Source: Bacteroidota bacterium (lineage in GTDB: Bacteria; Bacteroidota; Bacteroidia; Flavobacteriales; Flavobacteriaceae). Taken from it: a DNA stretch of 6,224 nt. The position numbers and the translations under genes were made by a program. The stretch spans positions 1-6,224 of the forward strand of contig JAEWKB010000261.1 of assembly GCA_023386255.1 (NCBI GenBank). Reading direction: 5' to 3'. Each line of letters starts with the position of its first letter. The stretch's first letter is position 1. The notes beneath the pieces are model-generated. The model did not search any database and was not told where the DNA came from. It was given only the letters and a program-made list of their open reading frames with translations. Shown here piece by piece: positions 1-5,996 of the stretch.

Positions 1-1263
1 TCTCAGGATTTTGTGGTGGACCAAACCGGCTTTAACGACCGCACTTATATCAATGTAAACGCACACGAGCTGGCCCACCAATGGTTCGGCGACCTGGTTA
101 CTGCCGAAAGCGGCAAACATCACTGGCTGCACGAGGGTTTTGCCACCTACTATGCACTGCTGGCCGAACAGGACCTTTTTGGGGAAGACCATTTTTATTA
201 CGAACTGTACCAGATTGCCGAACGCCTGCAGCAGGCCGCTAAAACCGATACCATTCCGGTTATGAACGAGAAGGCAAGCTCACTCTCTTTTTACCAGAAA
301 GGTGCCTGGGCGCTGCATGTATTAAGGGAAGGGGTAGGGCATGATGCATTTCGTACAGCCGTGAAGAATTATCTCGAAAAATATGCTTACCAGACTGTAA
401 ATACCGATGAGTTTTTGGCGGAGATCAACAAAGTATCATCCTATGACACCAACAGCTTTAAAAAGCGCTGGCTGGAAACAGGAGGTTTTGAGGTGCAGGA
501 AGCGCTGGACCTGCTAAAGAAGAACGACTTCATGGCGCAATACCTGGAGCTGGGCGACCTGCAGGGCAAGCCGTTTGCTGAATTAAAAGAACTCTACAAG
601 AATATATTAGAGTCAAAAGAGTTTTATCCTATAAAGGAAGAGGTAGTATTTCAAATAGCCGAAGTGCCTTTTGAGGAGAAGGCCGACCTGATACGCATTG
701 CCATGAAAAGCGGCAACCTGAAGCTAAGGCAGGCTGTGGCCAGGACAGTTACTACAATCCCGTCGCAGTTTTATGAGGAGTACAAATCACTGATGAATGA
801 TGATTCCTATATCACTAAAGAAATCGCCCTGAATGTACTGTGCAGTAAGTTTCCCGATAAGCGGACAGAATTTTTAGATGCGTCTGACACGTGGGTGGGC
901 TTTAACGACAAGAACCTGCGCATACTGTGGCTCGCCTTTGCTTACACCGATAAAAACTACAGGGTGAAGGACAAAGACAAGATGTACGCCGAGCTGCTGG
1001 ATTACGCATCTGCTAAATATGAAAGCAGCACCCGCACCAACGCTTTGGCCAACCTGCTGTACATAGGCAAGCCTCACCCCGAAATGCTTAAAAGCCTTGC
1101 AGAAGCCACCACGCACCACAGGTGGCAATTCCAAAAATATGGAAGGGACAATATAAGGAATCTGCTCAAAAAGAAGGGTTACAGGCTGCATTTTCAGGAA
1201 CTGCTTAATCAACTGCAGGAACCGGAGCGCAAAAAACTTGAGGCAATACTGGCGGAGAAGTAG
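1..1263 (+). CDS. M1 family metallopeptidase (zinc aminopeptidase), C-terminal part, 5'-truncated
   Basis: This is the C-terminal 420 residues of a zinc aminopeptidase of the M1 (gluzincin) family, which removes N-terminal residues from peptides. The reading frame is open from base 1, so the GTG at base 13 is not taken as the true start. Counting from base 1, the zinc motif HELAH gives ligands His22 and His26 with catalytic Glu23. Eighteen residues later comes the third ligand, Glu45, in HEGFA, the usual HEXXH-X18-E spacing. Tyr98 in SFYQKG matches the transition-state tyrosine of M1 enzymes. The remaining roughly 300 residues look mainly helical, as in the M1 C-terminal region. The GxMEN substrate-binding motif should lie just upstream of the window. 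Flavobacterial relatives are, from memory, about 650-700 residues long, so roughly 40% is missing. Cell location cannot be judged without the N-terminus. The family call is firm; the substrate is unknown. Confidence 0.95.
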   Translation, partial: SQDFVVDQTGFNDRTYINVNAHELAHQWFGDLVTAESGKHHWLHEGFATYYALLAEQDLFGEDHFYYELYQIAERLQQAAKTDTIPVMNEKASSLSFYQKGAWALHVLREGVGHDAFRTAVKNYLEKYAYQTVNTDEFLAEINKVSSYDTNSFKKRWLETGGFEVQEALDLLKKNDFMAQYLELGDLQGKPFAELKELYKNILESKEFYPIKEEVVFQIAEVPFEEKADLIRIAMKSGNLKLRQAVARTVTTIPSQFYEEYKSLMNDDSYITKEIALNVLCSKFPDKRTEFLDASDTWVGFNDKNLRILWLAFAYTDKNYRVKDKDKMYAELLDYASAKYESSTRTNALANLLYIGKPHPEMLKSLAEATTHHRWQFQKYGRDNIRNLLKKKGYRLHFQELLNQLQEPERKKLEAILAEK

Positions 1264-1353
1264 TTATTGTAGGCCCTGTTGCTGCTTTTCCAGTTTCTTG
1301 ATTTTGTTCTTAAGCCTGAAATATGCATATACAAAGCAAGAAAAATAAAGCAT
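1264..1353 (-). CDS. Possible 29-residue membrane micro-ORF
   Basis: An ATG at base 1353 opens a 29-residue frame ending in TAA at 1266-1264, directly next to the stop of the M1 gene on the other strand. The peptide begins with a hydrophobic aromatic stretch (MLYFSCFVYAYF). It then turns abruptly basic and helical (RLKNKIKKLEK) and ends in a Gln-rich tail. That layout, a short membrane segment plus a charged cytoplasmic helix, resembles small single-pass proteins such as CcmD-like ones, but it is too short to assign. There is no Shine-Dalgarno sequence, which is normal in this phylum. A one-mismatch promoter element (TATCTTTA, 1385-1378) lies upstream, although it overlaps the T-tract of the terminator. 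It could equally be a chance ORF. Confidence 0.25.
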   Translation of the reverse strand: MLYFSCFVYAYFRLKNKIKKLEKQQQGLQ

Positions 1354-1384
1354 GAGCGCATAAGTTCAAATTTGCCATAAAGAT

Positions 1385-1414
1385 AAAAAAAAACGCTCCC
1401 GTTTCCGGGAGCGT
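1385..1414 (-). terminator. Rho-independent terminator of the peroxiredoxin operon
   Basis: On the minus strand a perfect 9-bp stem (ACGCTCCCG at 1414-1406 pairing with CGGGAGCGT at 1401-1393) closes a GAAA tetraloop. It is followed directly by eight T residues (1392-1385). It begins 27 bases after the stop codon of the last operon gene. On the plus strand only CATTTT follows the hairpin, so it may also weakly stop transcripts from the M1 gene, which ends about 130 bases before it. Confidence 0.9.
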
Positions 1415-1440
1415 CATTTTAACCAAATTATGAAAATCTT

Positions 1441-1704
1441 CTATTGCGTTTTATCAATGGCACCAAGCACGCGCATCATAAATGCATTCAGCGCTTCTTT
1501 ACGGTCCATACCGTCCTTTATCATTTTGTTTACCTCAAGCGCGCCATACATGTTCGAGATCAGCTCTGCAATCACGTCAAGCTCCTCATCTTTAAGCGAG
1601 GGGACTTCACACAATGCTTCCAGTACTTCCAGGGCTTCAACAACGTAGTCCTGGTCGTTCTCCTCAATAAACTGGGTCAGGTGCTTAATTACTGGTAACT
1701 TCAT
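1441..1704 (-). CDS. DUF6952-like small acidic protein, third gene of peroxiredoxin operon
   Basis: This is an 87-residue, acidic, apparently all-helical soluble protein with no signal peptide or membrane segment. It resembles the uncharacterised flavobacterial family I recall as DUF6952; the family name comes from memory, and the function is unknown. Visible features are the N-terminus MKLPVIKHLTQFIEEND, a Glu-rich helix around residues 20-35 with the only cysteine at position 32, a helix at about 42-63 (ELDVIAELISNMYGALEVNK) and a C-terminal helix at about 67-84. The start at 1704 is preferred because the next Met is residue 52. The gene begins 20 bases inside the thioredoxin gene, so translation is probably coupled, and the terminator follows 27 bases after its TAG. 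The context suggests a role in peroxide or thiol metabolism, but no catalytic motif is visible and this is inference only. Confidence 0.85.
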   Translation of the reverse strand: MKLPVIKHLTQFIEENDQDYVVEALEVLEALCEVPSLKDEELDVIAELISNMYGALEVNKMIKDGMDRKEALNAFMMRVLGAIDKTQ

Positions 1705-1999
1705 TTACAAGGTCGGTTAAAACTTCAACTTTATTCGTCTGTACCTGGTTTACAAGAACACCGTTCTTAAAAGTCGCAAAAGTAGGCAGGTTATCTACCT
1801 TGGCAAGCTTGCGGCTTTCCGGAAAGTTCTCGGCATCAGCTATCACAAATGTTACGTTCTCATTGTCCGAAGCCATTTTTTTGAACTTCGGTTTCATAAT
1901 CCTGCAGTTGCCGCACCACCCTGCCGAGTATTGTACTACTACAACCGGTTCGCCTGCAACTATTTCCGCCAAATTATCCTTCTCTAATTCCTTCAGCAT
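1685..1999 (-). CDS. Thioredoxin family protein with CGNC active site
   Basis: This 104-residue cytoplasmic protein covers one complete thioredoxin fold. The redox motif is Trp28-Cys29-Gly30-Asn31-Cys32 at the start of the long helix, and the cis-proline loop is Leu71-Pro72-Thr73. The core strands VVVVQYSAGW, VTFVIADAE and TFATFKNG fit the fold. There is no signal peptide. Compared with classical thioredoxin, Pro of CGPC is replaced by Asn. The buried Asp (Asp26 in E. coli) falls on Gln23 in VVVQYSAGWC, so redox potential and partner choice probably differ. It lies 25 bases downstream of the peroxiredoxin gene and overlaps the next gene by 20 bases. This suggests it is the electron donor that reduces the peroxiredoxin disulfide; that pairing is inferred from synteny. 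A generic thioredoxin-like role cannot be excluded. Confidence 0.93.
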   Translation of the reverse strand: MLKELEKDNLAEIVAGEPVVVVQYSAGWCGNCRIMKPKFKKMASDNENVTFVIADAENFPESRKLAKVDNLPTFATFKNGVLVNQVQTNKVEVLTDLVNEVTSN

Positions 2000-2024
2000 G
2001 GTTTTTGGGTTTAAGGGTTGTTAA

Positions 2025-2663
2025 TTAGTTGTTGCTAAGGTAAGACGCAACACCTTTACGGTCGGCCGTCATAGCCTCTTTGCCTTCTTCCCAGTTAGCA
2101 GGGCAAACTTCGCCTTTCTCCTGTACGTGGGTGTAAGCGTCAATCAGCCTTATGTACTCGTTCACGTTACGGCCAAGCGGCATATCGTTTACGCTCTCGT
2201 GGAATATTTTACCATCCTCATCAACAAGGTAGGTAGCCCTGTAAGTAACGTTAGATCCTTCAATAATAACTGAATCAGTTTCTTCGCTGTAGCTTGTAGA
2301 TTCAATGTCCAGAATACCAAGTATGTTAGCAAGGTTCCTGTTGGTATCAGCAAGGATAGGGTAAGTAACGCCTTCTATACCGCCGTTATCTTTTGATGTA
2401 TTAAGCCATGCAAAGTGAACCTCGTTGGTATCGCATGAAGCGCCTATTACCATAGTGTTCCTTTTTTCGAACTCGCCAAGTGCAGCCTGGAAAGCGTGAA
2501 GCTCTGTAGGGCATACAAAAGTGAAATCTTTAGGATACCAGAAAAGTAATACCTTCTTTTTGTTGTTTACTGCCTCTTCATAGATGTTTATCTTAAGGTT
2601 ATCACCCATTTCAGAAATAGCATCTACAGCAATGTTCGGGAATTTTTTTCCAACTAATGACAT
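2025..2663 (-). CDS. Typical 2-Cys peroxiredoxin (AhpC/Prx1 class)
   Basis: This 212-residue thiol peroxidase reduces hydrogen peroxide and organic hydroperoxides in the cytoplasm. The peroxidatic site is complete: PxxxTxxC with Pro44, Thr48 and Cys51 within FTFVCPTE. Arg142 in YRATYLVD fits the conserved catalytic arginine. The resolving Cys187 lies in EVCPANW, as in typical 2-Cys enzymes that form an inter-subunit disulfide. A third cysteine, Cys77 in GASCDTNE, is probably not catalytic. The tail after Cys187 is 25 residues, and I see no YF motif of the overoxidation-sensitive type. Length is slightly above that of E. coli AhpC (187). It is the first gene of the operon with the thioredoxin-like protein. 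No AhpF-type reductase is in the window, which fits the neighbouring thioredoxin-like protein as reductant. The start at 2663 is supported by the conserved N-terminus MSLVGKKFP and a promoter element 40 bases upstream. Confidence 0.96.
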   Translation of the reverse strand: MSLVGKKFPNIAVDAISEMGDNLKINIYEEAVNNKKKVLLFWYPKDFTFVCPTELHAFQAALGEFEKRNTMVIGASCDTNEVHFAWLNTSKDNGGIEGVTYPILADTNRNLANILGILDIESTSYSEETDSVIIEGSNVTYRATYLVDEDGKIFHESVNDMPLGRNVNEYIRLIDAYTHVQEKGEVCPANWEEGKEAMTADRKGVASYLSNN

Positions 2664-2702
2664 ATTGTTATAAGTTTAAGTGGTTATTAATTTTTTACAT
2701 GG

Positions 2703-2710
2703 CAAAGATA
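2703..2710 (-). promoter_or_regulatory. Bacteroidota -7 promoter element for the peroxiredoxin operon
   Basis: The minus strand reads TATCTTTG here, an exact match to the Bacteroidota -7 consensus TAnnTTTG. It would place transcription start near 2696, about 33 bases before the ATG at 2663. A clear -33 TTTG/TTG element at the usual spacing is not seen. The A/T-rich leader has no Shine-Dalgarno sequence. I do not recognise an OxyR-type operator. Confidence 0.6.
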
Positions 2711-2843
2711 GAAAGCAATAGTTTTTAATTATCATGACTTTTATCAGTTTTGCTTATTGGCGTATAGAAAATTCCTATTAAAGAGAATTTATGTAAATTT
2801 TAAGAAATAAACAATACTCCGCCTTAATTTGTCCCAACTTTTC

Positions 2844-2851
2844 TATATTTG
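2844..2851 (+). promoter_or_regulatory. Bacteroidota -7 promoter element for the amino acid permease
   Basis: TATATTTG matches TAnnTTTG exactly and lies about 45 bases before the permease ATG, giving an untranslated leader near 39 bases. A TTTG at 2828-2831 lies upstream, but the 12-base gap is shorter than the usual spacing to a -33 element, so it may not be the true partner. Confidence 0.55.
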
Positions 2852-2896
2852 TCGTTAAAGCAAAAGTAAAGGCACCTTATCATAATAAAATTATAA

Positions 2897-4582
2897 ATGG
2901 CGTTAAAAGATATTTTCCGTAAAAAACCAATAGCAAAAACAATACAACAAGGCGGCGATGGCGAAGAGCTTACAGGATTGCATAAAGTTTTAACCGTTCG
3001 CGACCTTACATTTTTCGGGATAGCAGCCATTATTGGGGGAGGAACTTTTAGTGCCATCGGCAATGCCTGCTTTAGCGGCGGGCCGGGGGTTATACTACTA
3101 TATATTATATGTGCCATCGCCTGCGGCTTTACCGCCATGTGCTATGCCGAGTTTGCGTCGCGCGTGCCGGTTTCGGGTAGTGCCTATACCTATGCTTACG
3201 TTTCTTTTGGTGAGTTATTTGCCTGGATTATTGGCTGGGCCCTTATTATGGAGTATTCTATAGGTAACATTTATATAGCTTTTTCATGGAGCGGCTATTT
3301 TACCAATTTACTAGAAAGTGCGCATATACATTTACCCGAATGGCTTACCATAAATTACCGTGCGGCACACCAGGCTTTCCTTGATGCCAAAGCAGGCGAG
3401 GGGATGGCTGCCTGGCAAAATGCCCCGATGATTGGAGGCTTAAGGATTATATTCGACCTGCCTGCCGTAGTTATAAACCTGCTTATTACTTACCTGGTTT
3501 ACAGGGGTACAAAAGAGTCTAAAAACTTCAGTAACGCCATGGTGGTGATAAAGCTTCTTATTATAGTGCTTGTTATTGCTGTTGGTATTTTTTATGTTGA
3601 TATTGACAACTGGACACCTTTTATGCCTAACGGCTTCGGCGGAGTAATGGCCGGTGTATCGGCGGTGTTCTTTGCATATATAGGTTTCGATGCCGTATCT
3701 ACCCTTGCCGAAGAATCTAAGAACCCGCAGCGCGACCTGCCGAAAGGGATGATCTACTCATTGGTGATATGTACTGTACTGTATATAATACTGGCTTTAG
3801 TACTTACCGGCATGGTATCTTACGAGCTGCTTGGGGTGAGCGATCCGCTGGCCGAAATATTTGCGCTTAAAGAGGTGAAGTGGATGCTATTCATAGTTTC
3901 TATTGCCGCTGTGGTGGCCATGACAAGCGTTATGCTGGTTTTCCAGCTGGGGCAGCCCCGCATCTGGATGACCATGAGCCGCGATGGCCTCCTGCCTAAG
4001 CGCTTTTCGTCTATACACCCTAAATACAAAACTCCCGGCTTTGCTACTATTATAACCGGGCTGGTAGTTGGCCTGCCAATATTTTTTACTGATGAGAACT
4101 TTGTGCTCGACTTTACCAGTATAGGCACTTTGTTTGCATTTGTATTGGTATGCGGCGGCGTATTGGTGCTGTCTCCACAAAGTGAGGAAGAACTTGCCGA
4201 AAGGCAAACCCGAGGTAAGTTCAGGATACCTTATATCAATTCAAAGTTCATTTTCCCGCTTATTGTAGTGGTTGCTGCCGCACTAATATACATTCTGTTC
4301 CCAAATTATTTTATTGATACACTAACTCTCACGGGTGAAGATACTACCAATCAGGTAGCAATGGTCATTTTCTTCCTGTTTTGTATTGTAATGGCTGTGG
4401 TAGCTTTCAGGAAGAACCTCTCGCTTATCCCACTACTGGGGCTCGTATCATGCTGTTACTTGCTTACAGGCATGGCATTATCTAACTGGATATGGTTCGG
4501 CGTATGGCTGCTTATAGGCCTGCTGGTGTACTTTGGCTTCAGCCGTAAGAGTAGTAAACTAAGCCCTGAACAGCAGGGTTAA
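2897..4582 (+). CDS. APC-superfamily amino acid permease (CAT-like)
   Basis: This 561-residue inner-membrane transporter probably moves amino acids by proton- or gradient-driven symport. The substrate is not predictable. TM1 carries the broken-helix motif GIAAIIGGGTFSAIG (about 41-55). TM2 and its following loop carry CYAEFASRVPVSGSAYTYAY (82-101), a hallmark of cationic-amino-acid-transporter-like (CAT) permeases. TM6 has FFAYIGFDAVSTLAEESKNP (258-277), the family signature. I count about 13-14 hydrophobic segments, near residues 37-57, 65-85, 105-135, 185-203, 213-233, 249-270, 286-307, 330-350, 381-398, 404-426, 452-469, 487-503 and 509-548 (probably two). A roughly 45-residue hydrophilic insert (140-182) separates TM3 and TM4. 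The start is supported by a basic cytoplasmic N-terminus (MALKDIFRKKPIAK) and an upstream promoter element. The stop codon overlaps that of the convergent AraC gene, so the two are not in one operon. Confidence 0.93.
   Translation: MALKDIFRKKPIAKTIQQGGDGEELTGLHKVLTVRDLTFFGIAAIIGGGTFSAIGNACFSGGPGVILLYIICAIACGFTAMCYAEFASRVPVSGSAYTYAYVSFGELFAWIIGWALIMEYSIGNIYIAFSWSGYFTNLLESAHIHLPEWLTINYRAAHQAFLDAKAGEGMAAWQNAPMIGGLRIIFDLPAVVINLLITYLVYRGTKESKNFSNAMVVIKLLIIVLVIAVGIFYVDIDNWTPFMPNGFGGVMAGVSAVFFAYIGFDAVSTLAEESKNPQRDLPKGMIYSLVICTVLYIILALVLTGMVSYELLGVSDPLAEIFALKEVKWMLFIVSIAAVVAMTSVMLVFQLGQPRIWMTMSRDGLLPKRFSSIHPKYKTPGFATIITGLVVGLPIFFTDENFVLDFTSIGTLFAFVLVCGGVLVLSPQSEEELAERQTRGKFRIPYINSKFIFPLIVVVAAALIYILFPNYFIDTLTLTGEDTTNQVAMVIFFLFCIVMAVVAFRKNLSLIPLLGLVSCCYLLTGMALSNWIWFGVWLLIGLLVYFGFSRKSSKLSPEQQG
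4562..4580. terminator. Weak hairpin at the convergent permease/AraC gene ends
   Basis: AGCCCTG (4562-4568) pairs with CAGGGTT (4574-4580), giving seven pairs including one G-T wobble around a five-base loop. It sits across the last codons of both convergent genes. Neither strand has a following T-run, so as an intrinsic terminator it is poor. It may act as a bidirectional pause or simply be coding sequence. Confidence 0.25.
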
Positions 4583-5460
4583 TTACCCGCACGGTATCTT
4601 CGGCTAAATTCGCTCGGCGTTACACCTGTACCTTTTTTAAAGATGCGGGAAAAGTACGCGTAGTCCTCGTACCCTAAGTCATAAGCTATCTCATTCAGGG
4701 TGCCGCGTTGCAGTACCAGTTGCTTTTTGGCTTCCAGCAGCACGCGTTCCAATATTACATCACCGGCGCTTTTGCTTGCTACAGCCTGGGTTATGCGGTT
4801 TAGGTGCTTAGAGCTCATGTTCATCATTTCTGCATAGCCTGAGGGGGCTTTTATGCTCCTGAAGTGCTTTTCTACCAGATCCTCCAGCTGCCTGAATTTA
4901 ATGTAATAATTGTTTTTATTGCTTCCTTCCGTTGGAACCTCTTCAATATATACCCTCGTACTTTCAATATAGATGAGGTCGACCAGTGCCAGTATTTTAT
5001 GCTGCTGCAGTGGTTTACGCACTGTACTTTCCTCAAGCAGTTGACTAAATAAACTTGTAATAGCTGCTGAAGCCTCTCCCTCAAGATACAGGCACGGCGG
5101 ATTATAAAGGCTATAAAAGAACGGATAGTCATGGATGCTCTTCTGCGTGAAGTTTACATCATAAAATTCCTGTGTGTGGAAGAAAACGTAACCTTTAGTG
5201 TCTGCCGATAATTCCCAGTGGTGCGTCTGGCCCGGGTTCAGGAAAAATAATGCCCCCGGCTTTACATCATAGCTGCTGAAATCTACCTCGTGCAGCCCCG
5301 ACCCGTGCGTAAATAGTACCGACAGGTAGAAGTTATGCGAGTGCGGATGCTCAATATCTTTATGCGCTGTAGCAAGATGGTTTTCCAGCGTGTTGGCATA
5401 AAAGTCCGTGACATCATTTTGCCTGAACTGTTTTATATTGAGGATGGGAATGTTTTTCAT
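4579..5460 (-). CDS. AraC family transcriptional regulator
   Basis: This 293-residue DNA-binding regulator has an N-terminal cupin-like sensor domain (about residues 25-105) with a His-rich strand, HPHSHNFYLSVLFTHGSG (38-55), and the turn PGALFFLNPGQTHHWEL (68-84). These are typical of the AraC ligand-binding fold. Residues 110-185 form a helical linker. The C-terminal double helix-turn-helix spans about 190-291. The second HTH, DLGYEDYAYFSRIFKKGTGV followed by TPSEFSRRY, is the canonical AraC/XylS signature. The ligand is unknown. It converges on the permease (stop codons share TTAA at 4579-4582) and diverges from the DUF983 gene across 93 bases, so autoregulation or control of DUF983 are the natural hypotheses. 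The start at 5460 is the first Met of the frame and gives a standard-length protein. Confidence 0.94.
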   Translation of the reverse strand: MKNIPILNIKQFRQNDVTDFYANTLENHLATAHKDIEHPHSHNFYLSVLFTHGSGLHEVDFSSYDVKPGALFFLNPGQTHHWELSADTKGYVFFHTQEFYDVNFTQKSIHDYPFFYSLYNPPCLYLEGEASAAITSLFSQLLEESTVRKPLQQHKILALVDLIYIESTRVYIEEVPTEGSNKNNYYIKFRQLEDLVEKHFRSIKAPSGYAEMMNMSSKHLNRITQAVASKSAGDVILERVLLEAKKQLVLQRGTLNEIAYDLGYEDYAYFSRIFKKGTGVTPSEFSRRYRAGN

Positions 5461-5485
5461 ACGTAAAGAATATGTCCTAAAAGTA

Positions 5486-5493
5486 CAAAAATG
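5486..5493 (-). promoter_or_regulatory. Candidate promoter element for the AraC gene
   Basis: The minus strand reads CATTTTTG, one mismatch from TAnnTTTG, about 25 bases upstream of the AraC ATG. A second one-mismatch candidate, TACTTTTA, lies a few bases closer to the gene. No good -33 element is visible. The choice between them is open. Confidence 0.3.
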
Positions 5494-5513
5494 TGCGTAA
5501 TTGTTCTAACGCA
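5494..5513. promoter_or_regulatory. Inverted repeat, possible operator between AraC and DUF983
   Basis: TGCGT (5494-5498) and ACGCA (5509-5513) form an inverted repeat with a 10-base spacer. It lies between the candidate minus-strand promoter element of the AraC gene and the plus-strand element of DUF983. With short arms it could arise by chance, but the position suits an operator acting on both promoters. AraC proteins more often bind direct repeats, which weakens the assignment to this regulator. Confidence 0.25.
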
Positions 5514-5531
5514 TCAGCTGAAAAGTCGGTG

Positions 5532-5539
5532 TAAATTTG
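5532..5539 (+). promoter_or_regulatory. Bacteroidota -7 promoter element for DUF983
   Basis: TAAATTTG is an exact TAnnTTTG match ending 14 bases before the ATG at 5554. Transcription would start near 5546, leaving a leader of only about 8 bases, which is unusually short. The TTG at 5501-5503 is too far upstream to be a standard -33 element. Confidence 0.5.
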
Positions 5540-5553
5540 TATAAAAAAAGATC

Positions 5554-5913
5554 ATGTCAGTTATAGTAGATATTTTCGGGGAAAAATGCCCCAAGTGCAG
5601 CCACGGCAAAGTGTTCAGTAAAAAAGGGAACCCGCTGCTTTTCCGCATGCCGCGCATGAACGATCAATGCCCCAGCTGCGGCCATAAATTTGAAAAGGAG
5701 ACAGGCTACTTCTTCGGCTCCATGTATGTAAGCTACGCGCTTACCGTGGCCGAAATGATAGCAGTATTCATTATCATCCAGTTCTTTACAAGAGAATTTG
5801 CAGTCATCCTTACCACCATTGCCATACTTGCGGTAGTGCTCAGTACCTTTAACTTCAGGCTGTCGCGCATGATATGGATATACATGCTCGACGGGAAGGG
5901 CAGGAGTGTGTAA
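5554..5913 (+). CDS. DUF983 domain-containing zinc-ribbon membrane protein
   Basis: This 119-residue protein joins an N-terminal zinc ribbon to a membrane anchor. The ribbon has two CPxC knuckles, Cys12-Pro-Lys-Cys15 and Cys39-Pro-Ser-Cys42-Gly, well placed to bind one zinc ion in the cytoplasm. It is followed by the DUF983 hallmark ETGYFFGSMYVSYA (49-62). Two hydrophobic segments follow, at about 58-78 and 82-100, with a positively charged connection FRLSRM and a short C-terminal tail. The family's biochemical role is not established to my knowledge. The start at 5554 fits the family, whose first knuckle lies close to the N-terminus, and is supported by an upstream promoter element. It is divergent from the AraC gene. 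The lipoprotein gene starts 83 bases downstream, with no clear terminator between, so partial cotranscription is possible. Confidence 0.9.
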   Translation: MSVIVDIFGEKCPKCSHGKVFSKKGNPLLFRMPRMNDQCPSCGHKFEKETGYFFGSMYVSYALTVAEMIAVFIIIQFFTREFAVILTTIAILAVVLSTFNFRLSRMIWIYMLDGKGRSV

Positions 5914-5970
5914 ACGTTAAATAGTTTAGGGCTTATCTTAAAATGGAATGAGTATAAAGGCTGTATTTCT

Positions 5971-5978
5971 TATCTTAG
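5971..5978 (+). promoter_or_regulatory. Weak candidate promoter element for the lipoprotein gene
   Basis: TATCTTAG differs by one base from TAnnTTTG and lies 18 bases before the ATG at 5997, implying a leader of about 12 bases. No -33 element was identified, and the gene may instead be read through from DUF983. Confidence 0.3.
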
Positions 5979-5996
5979 CCTTAAAACCATCAAAAC

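Noticed and set aside
874..1212. 112-residue minus-strand ORF
   Set aside because: It lies wholly antisense to the strongly supported M1 peptidase gene, and its protein shows no family motif.
1310..1378. 22-residue hydrophobic minus-strand ORF starting at 1378
   Set aside because: It overlaps the 29-residue ORF in another frame and is purely hydrophobic, with no further sign of being coding.
1430..1698. Plus-strand ORFs of 72 and 84 residues
   Set aside because: Both are antisense to the DUF6952-like gene, which has the better start, operon context and recognisable sequence.
2664..2896. Search for an OxyR operator, riboswitch or small ORF between the peroxiredoxin and permease genes
   Set aside because: Only promoter-like elements were found; the two ATG frames present encode 15 residues or fewer, and no recognisable operator or structured leader is visible.
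2824..3138. 104-residue minus-strand ORF running into the permease promoter
   Set aside because: It is antisense to the permease start and has a low-complexity Pro/Ser-rich translation without known motifs.
3820..4207. Two overlapping minus-strand ORFs of 102 and 106 residues
   Set aside because: They are antisense to permease membrane segments; such shadow ORFs are expected opposite hydrophobic coding sequence.
4864..5132. ORFs of 62 (+) and 86 (-) residues inside the AraC gene
   Set aside because: They are alternative frames of the AraC gene with no independent support.
5914..5996. Terminator between DUF983 and the lipoprotein gene
   Set aside because: No stem-loop with a T-run could be found in these 83 bases.
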